Positions 1 to 12,068 are shown, counted from the stretch's first letter. The stretch: DNA of 64,000 bases from Halalkalibacter sp. APA_J-10(15) (GCF_023017105.1 NZ_JALKEV010000001.1:1-64000), one strand, 5' to 3'. Notes: generated from the letters alone by a model not told the origin. Numbers and translations are program-made.

Positions 1-205
1 TGCATGCGCATAAACGCTATCATCCGGTATTAGCACCGATTTCTCGATGTTATCCCAATCTACAGGGCAGGTTGCCCACGTGTTACTCACCCGTTCGCCG
101 CTAACTTCAAAGGAGAACAAGTTCTCCCTAAAGTCCGCTCGACTTGCATGTATTAGGCACGCCGCCAGCGTTCGTCCTGAGCCAGGATCAAACTCTCCAT
201 AAAAG
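1..205 (-). rRNA. rrs: 16S ribosomal RNA, 5' end (partial)
   Basis: Read on the minus strand, this begins with the near-universal bacterial 16S start (GAGTTTGATCCTGGCTCAG, at about 182-200) followed by the GACGAACGCTGGCGGCG block and Bacillus-like variable region V1. The mature 5' end should lie near 204. The gene runs off the left edge of the window. Its place beyond gyrA, transcribed away from the origin, is that of rrnO in Bacillus subtilis. Confidence 0.98.
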
Positions 206-344
206 TTGAGTTGAATTAGCTCATATATTTCATAAAACATTGACGAGATTCCTTGTTGCTCACGCAACAATTGTCTCTTTTTCGCTTGGCTTTTGTTCAG
301 TTTTCAAAGAGCTTGTTTGACATCGCTCTTAAGCGACTTTTAAT

Positions 345-373
345 AATATATCATAATCATCCATACACGTCAA
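345..373 (-). promoter_or_regulatory. rrn operon promoter and leader
   Basis: On the minus strand a TTGACG -35 box (368-373) and a TATATT -10 box (345-350) are separated by exactly 17 bases. An A/T-rich tract just upstream (about 374-391) resembles an UP element. The transcribed leader contains CTCTTTGAAAACTGAACAAA (about 293-313), the conserved Bacillus rrn leader sequence. The rest of the 325-base gap between the 16S start and the next gene (206-529) shows no other gene. A second, upstream rrn promoter, usual in Bacillus, was not clear. Confidence 0.88.
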
Positions 374-529
374 ACTTTTTTTAAAAAAACATAATAGTTT
401 AATTCAACAATGACAAATAGAACCTCACACATTGATTCAACTCATTTAAATGAGCCAACTGAACAGATCAAACATATCTTCCTATCATTCAGAGCAGCAA
501 ACACTTCGCTTTTTCCTTTTAATATCCAA

Positions 530-1600
530 TCAATCATTATCAATTAATTCAGCAATAAAAAGAGAATGATTTTGTACTAGATTAATAATTTCACCTGATG
601 AAAGTTTAACTAGTGGTCTAGTAGGATGTTGTTCATCAAAGAAGATAATTTGCGCTTCTTCTCCATTAGAAAGTCTAACGCGATTCCCATAAGAAATATA
701 ATTAATACTTTGCATCAATGCTTGAGTGACGTTATAGTCGAACTTACCAAATTGCCCCATAGAGATTTCCTCTAAAACTTGGAAAGGAGAACGTTTCCTC
801 CGATAGTGACGTTCAGATGTCATAGCATGATAAACATCTGCAACCGCTACAATTTGACCGAAACGGTGAATTTTATCTTCCTTTATACCTAATGGGTAAC
901 CACTACCATCATTTCGCTCATGATGCTGTAGCACGGCCAATGTTATTAAATCTGTTATACCTGTCTGTCCTTTAATCATATTATAACTATAGATAGGGTG
1001 CTTTTTTATTTCTTCATATTCATGACTATTTAACGATTCATCCTTGTGCAATAATCTCGGTGTCATTTTCGCCATTCCAATATCAGCTAAAGTACCAGCT
1101 AATCCGATTTGTACACAATCCGCATGAGGATAATGTAACTTATACGCTAAATAATAAGAAAGAATCCCAACATAAATACCATGATGATATACATAATGGT
1201 CCTTCGTGCTATAGTGATGTAAATAAACTAATTTATTATGTTCCTTTTTTACTTGTTCCAACAAAGGAAGCAGAACAGCCCTCACTTTGTATAGCTCTAC
1301 TTTTTGTCCTGCTTGCCACGTTTGAAATAAAGATTCATATTTCTTTACAGCATTTAAATACATAGATACAAAATCAACTAACTCTTCATGTTTATGATCA
1401 TCAATGTCGTCGGGTAAAAACCGTTCACCGTTTGACTTTATTGATTTCACATGAATGGTCTCGACCATAAAGGCTTCTAGTACTGTAAGTAATTCAACGG
1501 TAAGGGTTGTATTCTCTTTCACCAATGGTAGCTTAGTTAACCCCTCCACATCTTTACTTGTAATACAACCTGGCTCTACTTGGCTTAATTTCACTTCCAT
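530..1600 (-). CDS. HD-GYP domain-like protein with an altered HD pair
   Basis: This 356-residue protein has a C-terminal HD-GYP fold (about residues 125-300), the family of cyclic-di-GMP phosphodiesterases. The HHERNDGSGYP block (about 226-236) is intact. The metal-binding HD pair, normally LLHDIGK, reads LADIGMAK (Ala172-Asp173), so one key ligand is gone. The protein may therefore be a weak enzyme, or a c-di-GMP receptor without hydrolase activity; that is inference. The ATG at 1600 was chosen because GGGGAGG sits 9 bases upstream; an upstream in-frame start at 1645 lacks a ribosome site. It lies alone between gyrA and the rrn operon. I see no membrane segment. Confidence 0.85.
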   Translation of the reverse strand: MEVKLSQVEPGCITSKDVEGLTKLPLVKENTTLTVELLTVLEAFMVETIHVKSIKSNGERFLPDDIDDHKHEELVDFVSMYLNAVKKYESLFQTWQAGQKVELYKVRAVLLPLLEQVKKEHNKLVYLHHYSTKDHYVYHHGIYVGILSYYLAYKLHYPHADCVQIGLAGTLADIGMAKMTPRLLHKDESLNSHEYEEIKKHPIYSYNMIKGQTGITDLITLAVLQHHERNDGSGYPLGIKEDKIHRFGQIVAVADVYHAMTSERHYRRKRSPFQVLEEISMGQFGKFDYNVTQALMQSINYISYGNRVRLSNGEEAQIIFFDEQHPTRPLVKLSSGEIINLVQNHSLFIAELIDND

Positions 1601-1689
1601 CACCCACAACCTCCCCATACAAACAGTATTCAATGAAGAACTCAACTCATTTAGTTACCATAAATAGTGTGAAAAAGGTAAAACGGAAA

Positions 1690-1728
1690 GGGCACTGAAA
1701 AAGTGCAAGCTAACTTTTTCCAATGCCC
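1690..1728 (-). terminator. Terminator after gyrA (repeated hairpin type)
   Basis: GGGCACTGAAAAAGT (1690-1704) pairs imperfectly with ACTTTTTCCAATGCCC (1713-1728). On the minus strand, downstream of gyrA, the second arm is followed by TTTCCGTTTT. The arm ACTTTTTCAGTGCCCTTT recurs exactly after jag (about 13,841-13,858), so this is one copy of a reused hairpin. Confidence 0.75.
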
Positions 1729-1774
1729 AATTAATTGGCACAACCTTTTTCATATGACAGAAAATGCAAATGAA

Positions 1775-4264
1775 CTATGATTCATCGTTTTCATTATCAT
1801 TTAATTCGAATTCATCTTCGATAGAATCGCTAGCGTCCTCATCATCAATATTCACACGCGCTACAGTTGCTACTTCTTCCCCTTCATTCACACGGATTAG
1901 TGTAACTCCTTGTGTGTTACGTCCGGTCACTGAGATGCCTTCCACATTCGTTCTAATCACAACACCACTTACCGTAATAATCATAACATCGTGATGATCA
2001 GAGACCACCTTCAGAGCAACGACGGAACCATTTTTCTCGGTAATATTACATGTTTTAATTCCTTTTCCTCCACGATTTTGGATACGGTACTCTTCAATCG
2101 GTGTTCTTTTTCCGTAGCCCTTTTCTGTTACGATAAGTACATCATGATCCTCTTCAACAATATCCATCCCTACAACACAATCATCGTCCCCAAGTGTAAT
2201 CCCTTTTACACCTGCAGCAGTACGTCCCATTAAACGAACATCATTCTCTGGGAAGCGAATGGACATCCCTTGCTTTGTTCCAATAATGAGCTCACGACTA
2301 CCATTCGTCAACCGAACACCATGTAATTCATCATGCTCTCGAAGGGTTATAGCAAAAAGCCCACCTTTACGAATGTTAGCAAAATGCGAAAGCCCTGTAC
2401 GCTTAGTTACACCATGCTTTGTTGCAAAGAACAAGTATGCATCTTCAGTAAATTCCTCAATCGGTATAACTGTACTAATCGATTCACCTTGTTCGATTTG
2501 TAGCAAGTTAATAATCGGAATCCCTTTAGCCGTTCTTCCTAAATCAGGTATCTCATATCCTTTTAATCGATAGACCTTCCCTTTATTCGTGAAGAATAGA
2601 ATGGTGTGATGAGAATTTGTTGTGAATAAATGCTGAACAAAATCATTATCATTCGTTCCCATTCCTTGAATTCCTTTTCCACCACGTTTTTGGTTCCGAT
2701 AAGTTGAAATAGGCATACGTTTAATATAGCCTTGATGAGAAATCGTAATGACGACATTTTGACGTGGGATTAAATCTTCATCTTCGAGATGATCCTCACT
2801 CATCGAAATAATCGTTCGACGACTATCGTTATATTTTTCTTTAATTTCTGTAAGCTCTTCACGAATGATTTCAAGTACTTTTTCCTCATCCGCTAAAATA
2901 GCCTTCAGTTCAGCAATCTTGGCGATTAATTCATTATATTCATTTTCTATTTTGTCACGTTCTAAACCAGTCAGTCGCTGTAATCTCATATCTAGAATTG
3001 CTTGCGCTTGCTCATAGCTTAGGTTGAAACGCTCTATTAAGCCATTACGTGCTAATTCTGTCGTTTGAGATGAACGGATTAATTCAATAACTTCATCTAG
3101 GTGGTCTAGTGCTATACGAAGACCTTCTAAAATATGAGCACGTGCTTCAGCTTTTCTCAATTCAAAAGCAGTTCGTCTTCTAATGACAACAATTTGGTGA
3201 TCGAGATAATGCTCTAAGCACTCCTTTAAATTAAGAACCTTTGGTTGTCCTTGAACAAGTGCCAATAAATTAATTCCAAAGCTAGTTTGTAGAGCTGTTT
3301 GTTTATATAAATTATTTAATAGTACATTGGCATTTACATCGCGACGCATTTCAATCACGATGCGCATACCGGTACGATCAGATTCGTCACGCAGATCTGT
3401 AATCCCATCAATTTTCTTATCCCGAACAAGCTCAGCAATTTTTTCAATTAATCGAGCTTTATTCACTTGGTATGGGATTTCTGTCACAATAATTCGTTGC
3501 TTCCCATTGTGTTCTTCAATCGATGTTTGTGCACGTAATGTGATAGACCCTTTTCCTGTTTGGTAGGCCTTTCGTATTCCCGATCGCCCTAATATCTCAG
3601 CGCCTGTTGGAAAATCAGGCCCAGGAATATGCTCCATTAAGTCTTCTATCGTTAACTCTCGATCACGTGAAAGAGCAAGTACGCCATCGATGACTTCCCC
3701 TAATTGGTGTGGAGGGATATTCGTCGCCATACCAACCGCAATTCCTGAAGCACCATTAACAAGCAAATTCGGAAAACGAGCAGGTAGAACGATAGGTTCT
3801 CGTTCTGAACCATCATAGTTATCTTGATAATCAATCGTATCCTTATTAATGTCTCGAACAAGCTCCATTGAAATCTTGGACATTTTTGCTTCCGTATAAC
3901 GCATGGCAGCCGCTGAATCACCATCAACTGAACCAAAGTTTCCATGACCATCAACTAGCATATAACGATAGCTAAAATCCTGTGCCATCCTAACCATTGT
4001 TTCATATACAGCTGAATCACCATGAGGGTGGTACTTACCAATGACTTCTCCGACAATACGTGCTGATTTTTTATATGCTTTGTCTGGAGTCATTCCAAGC
4101 TCATTCATCGCATATAGAATACGACGATGAACCGGTTTTAATCCATCTCTTGCATCGGGTAAAGCACGACTCACAATAACGCTCATCGCGTAATCCATAA
4201 ACGATGCTTTCATTTCCTGACTTATGTTACGTTCTTTAACTCTAGATTGATCTTGCTCAGCCAT
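1775..4264 (-). CDS. gyrA: DNA gyrase subunit A
   Basis: GyrA is the breakage-reunion subunit of the A2B2 gyrase that introduces negative supercoils using ATP. The 829 residues show the N-terminal winged-helix/tower region with the catalytic tyrosine in MRYTEA (Tyr123), and a C-terminal beta-pinwheel carrying a GyrA box-like KRGGKG motif (about residue 530) needed for DNA wrapping. The tail is very acidic. The quinolone-determining positions are wild type: Ser84 and Glu88 in [15 protein letters not shown] lies 10 bases before the ATG. It is 25 bases downstream of gyrB in the dnaA-gyrA gene cluster and is followed by a hairpin terminator. Confidence 0.99.
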   Translation of the reverse strand: MAEQDQSRVKERNISQEMKASFMDYAMSVIVSRALPDARDGLKPVHRRILYAMNELGMTPDKAYKKSARIVGEVIGKYHPHGDSAVYETMVRMAQDFSYRYMLVDGHGNFGSVDGDSAAAMRYTEAKMSKISMELVRDINKDTIDYQDNYDGSEREPIVLPARFPNLLVNGASGIAVGMATNIPPHQLGEVIDGVLALSRDRELTIEDLMEHIPGPDFPTGAEILGRSGIRKAYQTGKGSITLRAQTSIEEHNGKQRIIVTEIPYQVNKARLIEKIAELVRDKKIDGITDLRDESDRTGMRIVIEMRRDVNANVLLNNLYKQTALQTSFGINLLALVQGQPKVLNLKECLEHYLDHQIVVIRRRTAFELRKAEARAHILEGLRIALDHLDEVIELIRSSQTTELARNGLIERFNLSYEQAQAILDMRLQRLTGLERDKIENEYNELIAKIAELKAILADEEKVLEIIREELTEIKEKYNDSRRTIISMSEDHLEDEDLIPRQNVVITISHQGYIKRMPISTYRNQKRGGKGIQGMGTNDNDFVQHLFTTNSHHTILFFTNKGKVYRLKGYEIPDLGRTAKGIPIINLLQIEQGESISTVIPIEEFTEDAYLFFATKHGVTKRTGLSHFANIRKGGLFAITLREHDELHGVRLTNGSRELIIGTKQGMSIRFPENDVRLMGRTAAGVKGITLGDDDCVVGMDIVEEDHDVLIVTEKGYGKRTPIEEYRIQNRGGKGIKTCNITEKNGSVVALKVVSDHHDVMIITVSGVVIRTNVEGISVTGRNTQGVTLIRVNEGEEVATVARVNIDDEDASDSIEDEFELNDNENDES

Positions 4265-4289
4265 TAATTATAAACCTCCATCTTAAAGC

Positions 4290-6227
<1,938 letters not shown>

Positions 6228-6245
6228 TCAAATGCACTTTTTATT

Positions 6246-6518
6246 TTACGAATCTACCTCTTCTTTATCTAATTGTATCTCCATATGACCTTGCGCTCTT
6301 CGGTTAAGAGTTAACGATGAAACAGGGGAGTAGTAGATTTCTTTATTTGTTAAGACTATTGATTTAATATAATCAGAAGATATAACTGTTGTCTGTTTCG
6401 ACTTCTGCTCTCGCTTTAAGAAATCTGCTGTTATAGCTTGTTCCTTCGCATCATGGTTCAATATGGCAATAATCTCCTTTGAGCGGACCATAATATCTCC
6501 GCCTAAATGGATAAACAT
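6246..6518 (-). CDS. remB: Extracellular matrix regulator RemB (DUF370 family)
   Basis: This 90-residue protein begins MFIHLGGD and belongs to the RemA/RemB (DUF370) family, small DNA-binding proteins that in B. subtilis support biofilm matrix gene expression. Its place between recF and gyrB is that of yaaB/remB. It starts 4 bases after the recF stop, so the two are surely cotranscribed. An AGAGG about 10 bases upstream is the likely ribosome site. How this protein acts in this organism is not shown by the sequence. Confidence 0.92.
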   Translation of the reverse strand: MFIHLGGDIMVRSKEIIAILNHDAKEQAITADFLKREQKSKQTTVISSDYIKSIVLTNKEIYYSPVSSLTLNRRAQGHMEIQLDKEEVDS

Positions 6519-6522
6519 CCTC

Positions 6523-7638
6523 TCACCGCCTCTGATTTATCGTTCCTTCTACTACATCATATACGACCGAATCTGATAATATTGCATCATCTATTCCATC
6601 AATGTTCGTTGTCGTGACAAATGTTTGAACCCTTTTGCGTATCGTTTGTAATAAATGCGATTGTCTATAATCATCCAATTCTGATAACACATCATCTAAG
6701 AGCAAAATAGGATATTCACCAATTTCTGAATAAATTAACTCAATTTCAGCTAATTTAATTGCTAGAGCTGTTGTTCGCTGTTGTCCTTGCGAGCCAAACG
6801 TTTGAATGTTGCGTCCATTCACAAAAAAGCCGAGGTCATCTCGATGCGGCCCAAACAGAGTAACCCCTCTACGTATTTCTTGTTCTTTTTTCTCTTTATA
6901 CGTCGCATGAAATTCTTCTTTTAGTTTCGACAAATCCATGTTATCTAATACGTTTGACGAAGGAAGGTAGCGAATTTCTAACTGTTCTTTCCCTCTACTA
7001 ATATCATGATGGATTGATTCTGCCCATTCTTGTAATTGCTTCACAAAAGCAAATCGCCGATACGTCACCTCTGCAGCTAACACAATCAATTGCTCTGTTA
7101 ACACTTCTAGCATTTCCTTCGAACCAGCTTGAGCTTGCAACGATTTTAACAAATGATTACGTTGAACTAACACCTTATGGTAGAGAGCAAGATGATGAAG
7201 GTACACTTGACTAATTTGTCCTAGCTCCATGTCAAGGAATTTCCTTCTTACTTGAGGACTGCCTTTTACTAAGTTTAAGTCTTCAGGGGCAAACATCACA
7301 ACATTAGCTGCTCCGATGTATTCACTTAGCTTTTTTTGCTCTAAGCCATTTATTTTGCTTTTCTTACCTTTATTAGACAAAATGATTTCCAAGCTCATTG
7401 GACCATTTCGCTTTTTAAAATGTCCTTCAATTCTCGCAAATTCCTCATCCCATGCTATCAATTCTTTATCCTTTGAAGTCCGATGAGATTTGGCTAATGC
7501 TAATACATAGATCGCTTCTAATACATTGGTTTTCCCTTGAGCATTCTCACCAATAAAAATAGTAATAGACGGATCAAAATTCAATTCTACCCGTTGATAA
7601 TTACGGTATTGACGAATAGTAAGGCTGGTTATTTCCAA
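6523..7638 (-). CDS. recF: DNA replication and repair protein RecF
   Basis: RecF is an SMC-like ATPase that, with RecO and RecR, loads RecA at gaps. The 371 residues carry Walker A GENAQGKT (about 30-37), an ABC signature region with GSQGQQRT, and Walker [13 protein letters not shown]. The start is TTG at 7638 with GGGGG 8 bases upstream. It follows yaaA by 12 bases. Confidence 0.98.
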   Translation of the reverse strand: MEITSLTIRQYRNYQRVELNFDPSITIFIGENAQGKTNVLEAIYVLALAKSHRTSKDKELIAWDEEFARIEGHFKKRNGPMSLEIILSNKGKKSKINGLEQKKLSEYIGAANVVMFAPEDLNLVKGSPQVRRKFLDMELGQISQVYLHHLALYHKVLVQRNHLLKSLQAQAGSKEMLEVLTEQLIVLAAEVTYRRFAFVKQLQEWAESIHHDISRGKEQLEIRYLPSSNVLDNMDLSKLKEEFHATYKEKKEQEIRRGVTLFGPHRDDLGFFVNGRNIQTFGSQGQQRTTALAIKLAEIELIYSEIGEYPILLLDDVLSELDDYRQSHLLQTIRKRVQTFVTTTNIDGIDDAILSDSVVYDVVEGTINQRR

Positions 7639-7650
7639 AAGGGATTCCCC

Positions 7651-7866
7651 CTAATTTGCAGTAATTTCAACTCGTGATCCATCCCCTAATATAATTTCAT
7701 CACCAGGAACAAGCTTCTTCCCACGACGATTTTCTTCTTCACCATTCACATAGACTGCATATTCTGATAAATACCATTTAGCCATACCGCCTGTATCAAT
7801 GACCCCTATTTCTTTTAAGGCTTGTCCTAATGTTATGTAAGCTGTTGAAATGACGATTTTTCCCAT
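7651..7866 (-). CDS. yaaA: S4-domain RNA-binding protein YaaA (RlbA)
   Basis: This 71-residue protein is an S4-type RNA-binding domain with the ITLGQALKE, GGMAKWYLSE and NRRGKKL blocks of the YaaA family, linked in B. subtilis to 50S ribosome assembly. I start at the ATG at 7866 because length and N-terminus then match the 71-residue B. subtilis protein; an upstream in-frame ATG at 7908 would add 14 unrelated residues. The ribosome site (GAAAGA) is weak. It lies between dnaN and recF. Confidence 0.95.
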   Translation of the reverse strand: MGKIVISTAYITLGQALKEIGVIDTGGMAKWYLSEYAVYVNGEEENRRGKKLVPGDEIILGDGSRVEITAN

Positions 7867-7923
7867 ATGATCACATCTTTCTCTTCTAGATAGAGGGTAG
7901 AAGCTCACCTTACTTTAGCAAAG

Positions 7924-7960
7924 CAAGACAGCAAATCATGTGAAGTGAAATGCTGTCTTG
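7924..7960. other. Perfect hairpin between dnaN and yaaA
   Basis: CAAGACAGCA (7924-7933) and TGCTGTCTTG (7951-7960) form a perfect 10-bp stem with a 17-base loop. No run of T follows on the minus strand, so it is not a classical terminator. It could slow or process the dnaN-recF transcript. Confidence 0.6.
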
Positions 7961-8050
7961 TACTAAACGTTACATTTATCTTTCTTACTATTGTACTAAA
8001 CCTCGCACAGATAGCCAAGTCCTTTTATTAGCTTTGATTATGAACTCTCT

Positions 8051-9193
8051 TTAATACGTTCGAACCGGAGAAAATAAATGTAAATAATGATCTTCATCAA
8101 CAGGGCGAATGACAAAAGGGCTCATAGCTCCTGTAAATGTTATAAGAATATCTTCACTATCAATAACCTTTAATGCATCGATAATGTTTTTTCCATTAAA
8201 GGATATTCTCATCTCTTCTCCTGTTATTTCAGTAGATTGTACACGTTCTACTACTTTTCCTATTTCGGGTGAAATGGATGAAATTTCAATCTCGTTATCT
8301 TCAATTGTTTTAAGTGTTACTACATTATTTTTCCCCTCTCTCGATAGCAAGAGAGCACGTTCAAGAGTATGCAAAAACGGTTTTGTTTTCAACGTAATAG
8401 ACGTTTTTGATTGGTTAGGAATCATCCCTTTTGTCACAGGGTATTTCCCTTCAAGCAATCGAGAGAAAAAGAGCATATGCTTAATTTTAAATAGAATTTG
8501 ACTCTCAGTCACGACAAATTCTATATATTCATTGGAGTCGTCTATAATTTTATTTAATTCATTTAAGCTTCGACCAGGGATGACTACATTGGTTAGTTGC
8601 AACGATTGATCATTTATTTCAATTGTTGCCTTTCTTTGAGCCAACCTATGACTATCTGTTGCAGTACAGAGTAGTACACCTTCTTCCAGCTCTAAGTTTA
8701 CACCTGTCAATACCGGACGTGTTTCCTGGGTGGACACTGCGAAAACGATTTGTCGAATAATGTTTTTAAACATGTTTTGTGGTAATTTAAAAACTTGATC
8801 CTCTTGAATTTGAGGAAGTCTTGGGTATTCTTCAGGATCTAATCCATTTAAATTAAAAACCGAAGATGCAGAACGAATTGTTGCCGTTAATGAATCTTGA
8901 ATTTGAATTTCAACTTCATCACCAGGTAACTTTTTAATAATTTCCGCAAAAAATTTCGCTTGCAATACGATACTTCCTTGTTCTTCAATACGAACAATTT
9001 CACTTCCTTCTTCTTCTTTAGGGATAAATGTTTCAATTGTAATGTCCGAATCGCTCCCAGTTAAAGTAATTCCATCATGCTTAGCTACAATTTTTATTCC
9101 AGTTAAAATAGGCATTGTTGTTCTTGATGAAACAGCTTTTGCGACATGCTGAACATCATGAACAAAACGATCACGATTAATGAAAAAACGCAT
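8051..9193 (-). CDS. dnaN: DNA polymerase III beta sliding clamp
   Basis: The 380-residue protein is the ring-shaped processivity clamp that tethers DNA polymerase III and binds many repair proteins. It shows three repeated clamp domains, with typical blocks PILTGIKI near the N-terminus and the SPVRTY end. The start ATG has AAGGAG 10 bases upstream. It is separated from dnaA by 166 bases that hold the second half of the origin. Confidence 0.99.
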   Translation of the reverse strand: MRFFINRDRFVHDVQHVAKAVSSRTTMPILTGIKIVAKHDGITLTGSDSDITIETFIPKEEEGSEIVRIEEQGSIVLQAKFFAEIIKKLPGDEVEIQIQDSLTATIRSASSVFNLNGLDPEEYPRLPQIQEDQVFKLPQNMFKNIIRQIVFAVSTQETRPVLTGVNLELEEGVLLCTATDSHRLAQRKATIEINDQSLQLTNVVIPGRSLNELNKIIDDSNEYIEFVVTESQILFKIKHMLFFSRLLEGKYPVTKGMIPNQSKTSITLKTKPFLHTLERALLLSREGKNNVVTLKTIEDNEIEISSISPEIGKVVERVQSTEITGEEMRISFNGKNIIDALKVIDSEDILITFTGAMSPFVIRPVDEDHYLHLFSPVRTY

Positions 9194-9359
9194 AATAAAT
9201 AAACTCCTTATATATATAATATTTTTTTAAAAAAAGTAGAAGTACTAGTAATAGGCGCTGTTAGTTTGTGGATAAGTAGCAAATACATACGAAAAACTAG
9301 CCTATCCACATGTGGGTAAAATGTTGATAGGCGGATTTTGTTATACACAATGTTAACAG
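9194..9359. other. oriC: oriC part 2: DnaA boxes and unwinding region between dnaA and dnaN
   Basis: This gap holds an exact DnaA box TGTGGATAA (9267-9275), TTATACACA (9341-9349, fits TTATNCACA), and near matches CTATCCACA (9302-9310) and TGTGGGTAA (9311-9319). Next to dnaN is a strongly A/T-rich tract (about 9205-9235). The order boxes, GC-rich step, DnaA-trio, AT tract matches the B. subtilis basal unwinding system. No gene lies here apart from the dnaN ribosome site. Confidence 0.88.
9237..9254 (+). other. DnaA-trio element
   Basis: Six consecutive triplets TAG AAG TAC TAG TAA TAG fit the DnaA-trio pattern (5'-[T/A]A[G/A], one triplet deviating). They sit directly beside a GCGC step and a DnaA box, with the AT-rich tract on the other side. 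In B. subtilis such triplets guide DnaA onto single-stranded DNA during melting. Confidence 0.8.
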
Positions 9360-10718
9360 CTATGGATTTCTTAGTAGATCAATTAACTCTTGAACTTTTG
9401 TTTGTAGCTCTTGGTCTGAATCGAGCAAGTTCGTGATTTTCTCATGAGCATGGATAACAGTCGTATGATCACGTCCACCAAATTCACTTCCGATTTTAGG
9501 TAATGAAGAATCGGTCAATTCACGAGAAAGGTACATGGCAATTTGACGAGGAAAAGCGACAGATTTTGTTCGTTTTTTTGCTTTAAAATCCTCTAATTTG
9601 ACATTGTAATGCTCTCCTACTAATCGTTGGATATCGGTAATGGTCAGAATTCTAGGCTTTGAATTTGGAATAATATCTTTCAATGCTTCTGCTGCTAAAT
9701 CTGCATTCATATCCTGATTAATTAGGGAAGAATATGCAACAACTCGAATAAGAGCTCCTTCTAATTCTCGAATATTCGTGTCTATTTGATTAGCAATATA
9801 CAGCATGACTTCATTCGGGATATCAAGGTTTTCGGCCTTCGCTTTTTTACGTAATATAGCAATACGCGTTTCAAGGTCTGGTGGTGTAATATCTGTAATG
9901 AGTCCCCATTCAAATCGGGAACGCAATCGATCTTCTAATGTCGGAATTTCCTTTGGTGGTCGATCACTCGAAATGACAATTTGCTTTGATTCCTCGTGCA
10001 GTGCATTAAAAGTGTGGAAAAATTCTTCTTGAGTTTGTTCTTTTCCTGCTAGAAATTGAATATCATCAATTAATAGAACGTCTACATTGCGATATTTATT
10101 ACGAAAGTGAACAGCTTTATTATCTCGAATCGAATTAATAAATTCATTTGTAAATTTCTCTGAAGACAAATAGACAACTTTTGCGTTTGGATTGTGGTCA
10201 ATAACGTAATGCCCAATAGCATGCATTAAATGTGTTTTCCCTAAGCCGACGCCTCCGTAAATAAAAAGTGGATTATAAGCTTTAGCGGGCGCTTCTGCTA
10301 CCGCTAATGAAGCGGCATGAGCGAAACGATTGCCTGATCCAATAACGAAAGTGTTAAACGAATATTTATCATTCAACATCGTTTTCGCTGCAGCTGGAGA
10401 TGATTCGTTTTCCTCAACCTTATTTTTCTTTTTAGGTGTCGGTTCTGAGACGAACTCTTCATTTGAATCATGCTGCGGAATGACGAATTTCGGAATAAGC
10501 CTTGTTCCAGTAATATCTTCAATCGTATCTGATGTAAGCTCAGCATAATGATCTTCTAACCAATCTCGAGCAAATTCATTTGGTGCTGTGATGATAATCA
10601 TTTCTTCATGAATATCATTTGCTTTTGTTTGTTTCAACCAAGTTTCGAAGCTTGGTTTACTAACTTTCTTTTCGATTTCTGCAAGAGCTTTATCCCACAA
10701 ATCATGAATATTCTCCAA
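9360..10718 (-). CDS. dnaA: Chromosomal replication initiator DnaA
   Basis: DnaA binds DnaA boxes and melts the origin. The 452 residues comprise the N-terminal oligomerisation domain (1-about 85), a variable linker, the AAA+ ATPase with Walker [10 protein letters not shown] and Walker [10 protein letters not shown], and the C-terminal DNA-binding domain with the signature [11 protein letters not shown]. The start is TTG at 10718 with GGAGG upstream. DnaA-box clusters lie on both sides, implying autoregulation as in other Bacilli. Confidence 0.99.
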   Translation of the reverse strand: MENIHDLWDKALAEIEKKVSKPSFETWLKQTKANDIHEEMIIITAPNEFARDWLEDHYAELTSDTIEDITGTRLIPKFVIPQHDSNEEFVSEPTPKKKNKVEENESSPAAAKTMLNDKYSFNTFVIGSGNRFAHAASLAVAEAPAKAYNPLFIYGGVGLGKTHLMHAIGHYVIDHNPNAKVVYLSSEKFTNEFINSIRDNKAVHFRNKYRNVDVLLIDDIQFLAGKEQTQEEFFHTFNALHEESKQIVISSDRPPKEIPTLEDRLRSRFEWGLITDITPPDLETRIAILRKKAKAENLDIPNEVMLYIANQIDTNIRELEGALIRVVAYSSLINQDMNADLAAEALKDIIPNSKPRILTITDIQRLVGEHYNVKLEDFKAKKRTKSVAFPRQIAMYLSRELTDSSLPKIGSEFGGRDHTTVIHAHEKITNLLDSDQELQTKVQELIDLLRNP

Positions 10719-10829
10719 AAACTTACCCTCCTAACTAAAAAATGATCAATTCAAGAGACAAAAAAATGTCGTGCAAAGCATAGATTAGAAAAATGAATAA
10801 TTATGCATACACAACGATATTCACGGTTT

Positions 10830-10857
10830 ATAATAATATAGTAGAAAAACGTCTAAA
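10830..10857 (-). promoter_or_regulatory. Possible dnaA promoter
   Basis: On the minus strand TTTAGA (10852-10857) and TATTAT (10830-10835) are 16 bases apart, about 110 bases before the dnaA start. The -35 box is weak, so this is only a candidate. Confidence 0.35.
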
Positions 10858-10859
10858 GA

Positions 10860-11140
10860 AGGATTCTGAACAACCTGTGGACAAGTTATATTGACAACAG
10901 ATAGAAGATGTCCACAATGTTACCCACAACCTGTGGATATATCGAAGTGGTTGTTGCATTATCCACGAGTGAAAACATAATAATCATAGCAAAAAAAAGT
11001 CATACGATCAATGGTTTGTTCAATCTATCCACAAATAACTGTATATAGTAGCAGGGCACTATCCACAACACTATATATGTGAATTTCTTGTTTATAAGGA
11101 TGGTGATAATGATAAAACCCAAAAAAAGATTATCCACAGG
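10860..11140. other. oriC: oriC part 1: DnaA-box array upstream of dnaA
   Basis: At least seven DnaA-box matches lie here: TTATCCACA exact at 11130-11138, and one-mismatch copies at 10876-10884, 10920-10928, 10932-10940, 10959-10967, 11025-11033 and 11059-11067, plus weaker ones. Transcription diverges from this point (dnaA left, rpmH right). From 11,140 to the rpmH promoter at 11,415 I see no convincing gene. Confidence 0.93.
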
Positions 11141-11414
11141 TGGAAAACGATTGAAGTAATTGGATGATGTTACGGGAAACTACAACCTGTTCTGAAGTAG
11201 ATTTGATTAGAGAGGTTAAAAGAATAAGGCTATTTAAATTGAAGAAGTTATTGAAGGATAGTCAAACGAGATGTAAAGAGGGCATGGCTAAGATCGTGAA
11301 GGAGGAGGACACTATAGTCCTGTGAAACGAATAAATGGGAATCTGTTTGTTAAAGTAAATGAGTGTAAAAGATGATACAGCATATAGATAGTGAAGAGGG
11401 TTTAAATTATAACC

Positions 11415-11444
11415 TTGACAACACCCTACTCCTTTCCTTATAAT
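11415..11444 (+). promoter_or_regulatory. rpmH promoter
   Basis: TTGACA (11415-11420) and TATAAT (11439-11444) are both perfect sigma-A boxes, 18 bases apart, 49 bases before the rpmH start. Confidence 0.9.
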
Positions 11445-11492
11445 TTACAAGAATGTCTAAGGAATAGTTTAATCCTCAGGGAGGTGTAATAA

Positions 11493-11630
11493 ATGGGAAA
11501 ACCAACGTTTCAACCTAATAATAGAAAGCGTAAGAAGGTACATGGATTTCGTACGCGTATGAGTACAAAGAACGGCCGTAAGGTGATAGCTCGTCGTCGT
11601 CGTAAAGGAAGAAAAGTATTATCTGCATAG
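11493..11630 (+). CDS. rpmH: 50S ribosomal protein L34
   Basis: This 45-residue, very basic protein begins [15 protein letters not shown] and ends GRKVLSA, the full L34 sequence. AGGGAGGTG lies just upstream of the ATG. It is the first gene on the left replichore and is followed by a hairpin and rnpA, as in nearly all bacteria. Confidence 0.98.
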   Translation: MGKPTFQPNNRKRKKVHGFRTRMSTKNGRKVIARRRRKGRKVLSA

Positions 11631-11655
11631 GCCACTGTTAACAGTGGTCTTTTTC
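11631..11655 (+). terminator. Hairpin between rpmH and rnpA
   Basis: CCACTGTTAACAGTGG is a perfect 16-base palindrome followed by TCTTTTTC immediately after the rpmH stop. It would partly terminate, giving more L34 than RnpA. rnpA has no clear promoter of its own. Confidence 0.8.
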
Positions 11656-11693
11656 TAAATAGTAAGAAGAGTTAAATAAGGAGGACGTTCATA

Positions 11694-12068
11694 TTGAGAA
11701 GTGAACAGCGGATAAAAAAGAGTCAAGAATTTTCAATTGTATTTAAAAAAGGTCAATCCGTTGCGAACCGTCAATTTGTCCTCTATATACTATCGAAGGA
11801 GGATCAGCCGTTTTTTAGGTTAGGTCTTTCAGTAAGTAAAAAAGTAGGTAATGCGGTTACTCGGAATCGAATTAAACGTTATATACGTGAATGCTTTCGC
11901 ATAGAGCAAGATCAGATTAAAGATTGTTTTGATTTTATTGTGATTGCGAGGCAACCGACTGCGAAGATGAGTTTTCATGAAGTTGAGAAAAGTTTAATGC
12001 ACGTTTTAAGAAAAGCGAAAGTACTACATAAGTATCACTCATCTAAGAAGAGTAGTAGGCTCGTTTGA
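11694..12068 (+). CDS. rnpA: Ribonuclease P protein component
   Basis: RnpA assists the RNase P ribozyme in trimming tRNA 5' ends. The 124 residues include the family core [19 protein letters not shown] (about 44-62). The start is TTG, with AAGGAGG upstream. It sits between rpmH and spoIIIJ as usual. Confidence 0.97.
   Translation: MRSEQRIKKSQEFSIVFKKGQSVANRQFVLYILSKEDQPFFRLGLSVSKKVGNAVTRNRIKRYIRECFRIEQDQIKDCFDFIVIARQPTAKMSFHEVEKSLMHVLRKAKVLHKYHSSKKSSRLV

Noticed and set aside
11166-11327. A 53-codon frame starting ATGATG inside the oriC-rpmH interval, with a basic, lysine-rich product
   Set aside because: There is no ribosome site before the ATGs, no recognised family, and it lies between the origin and the rpmH promoter; an open frame of this size is expected by chance.
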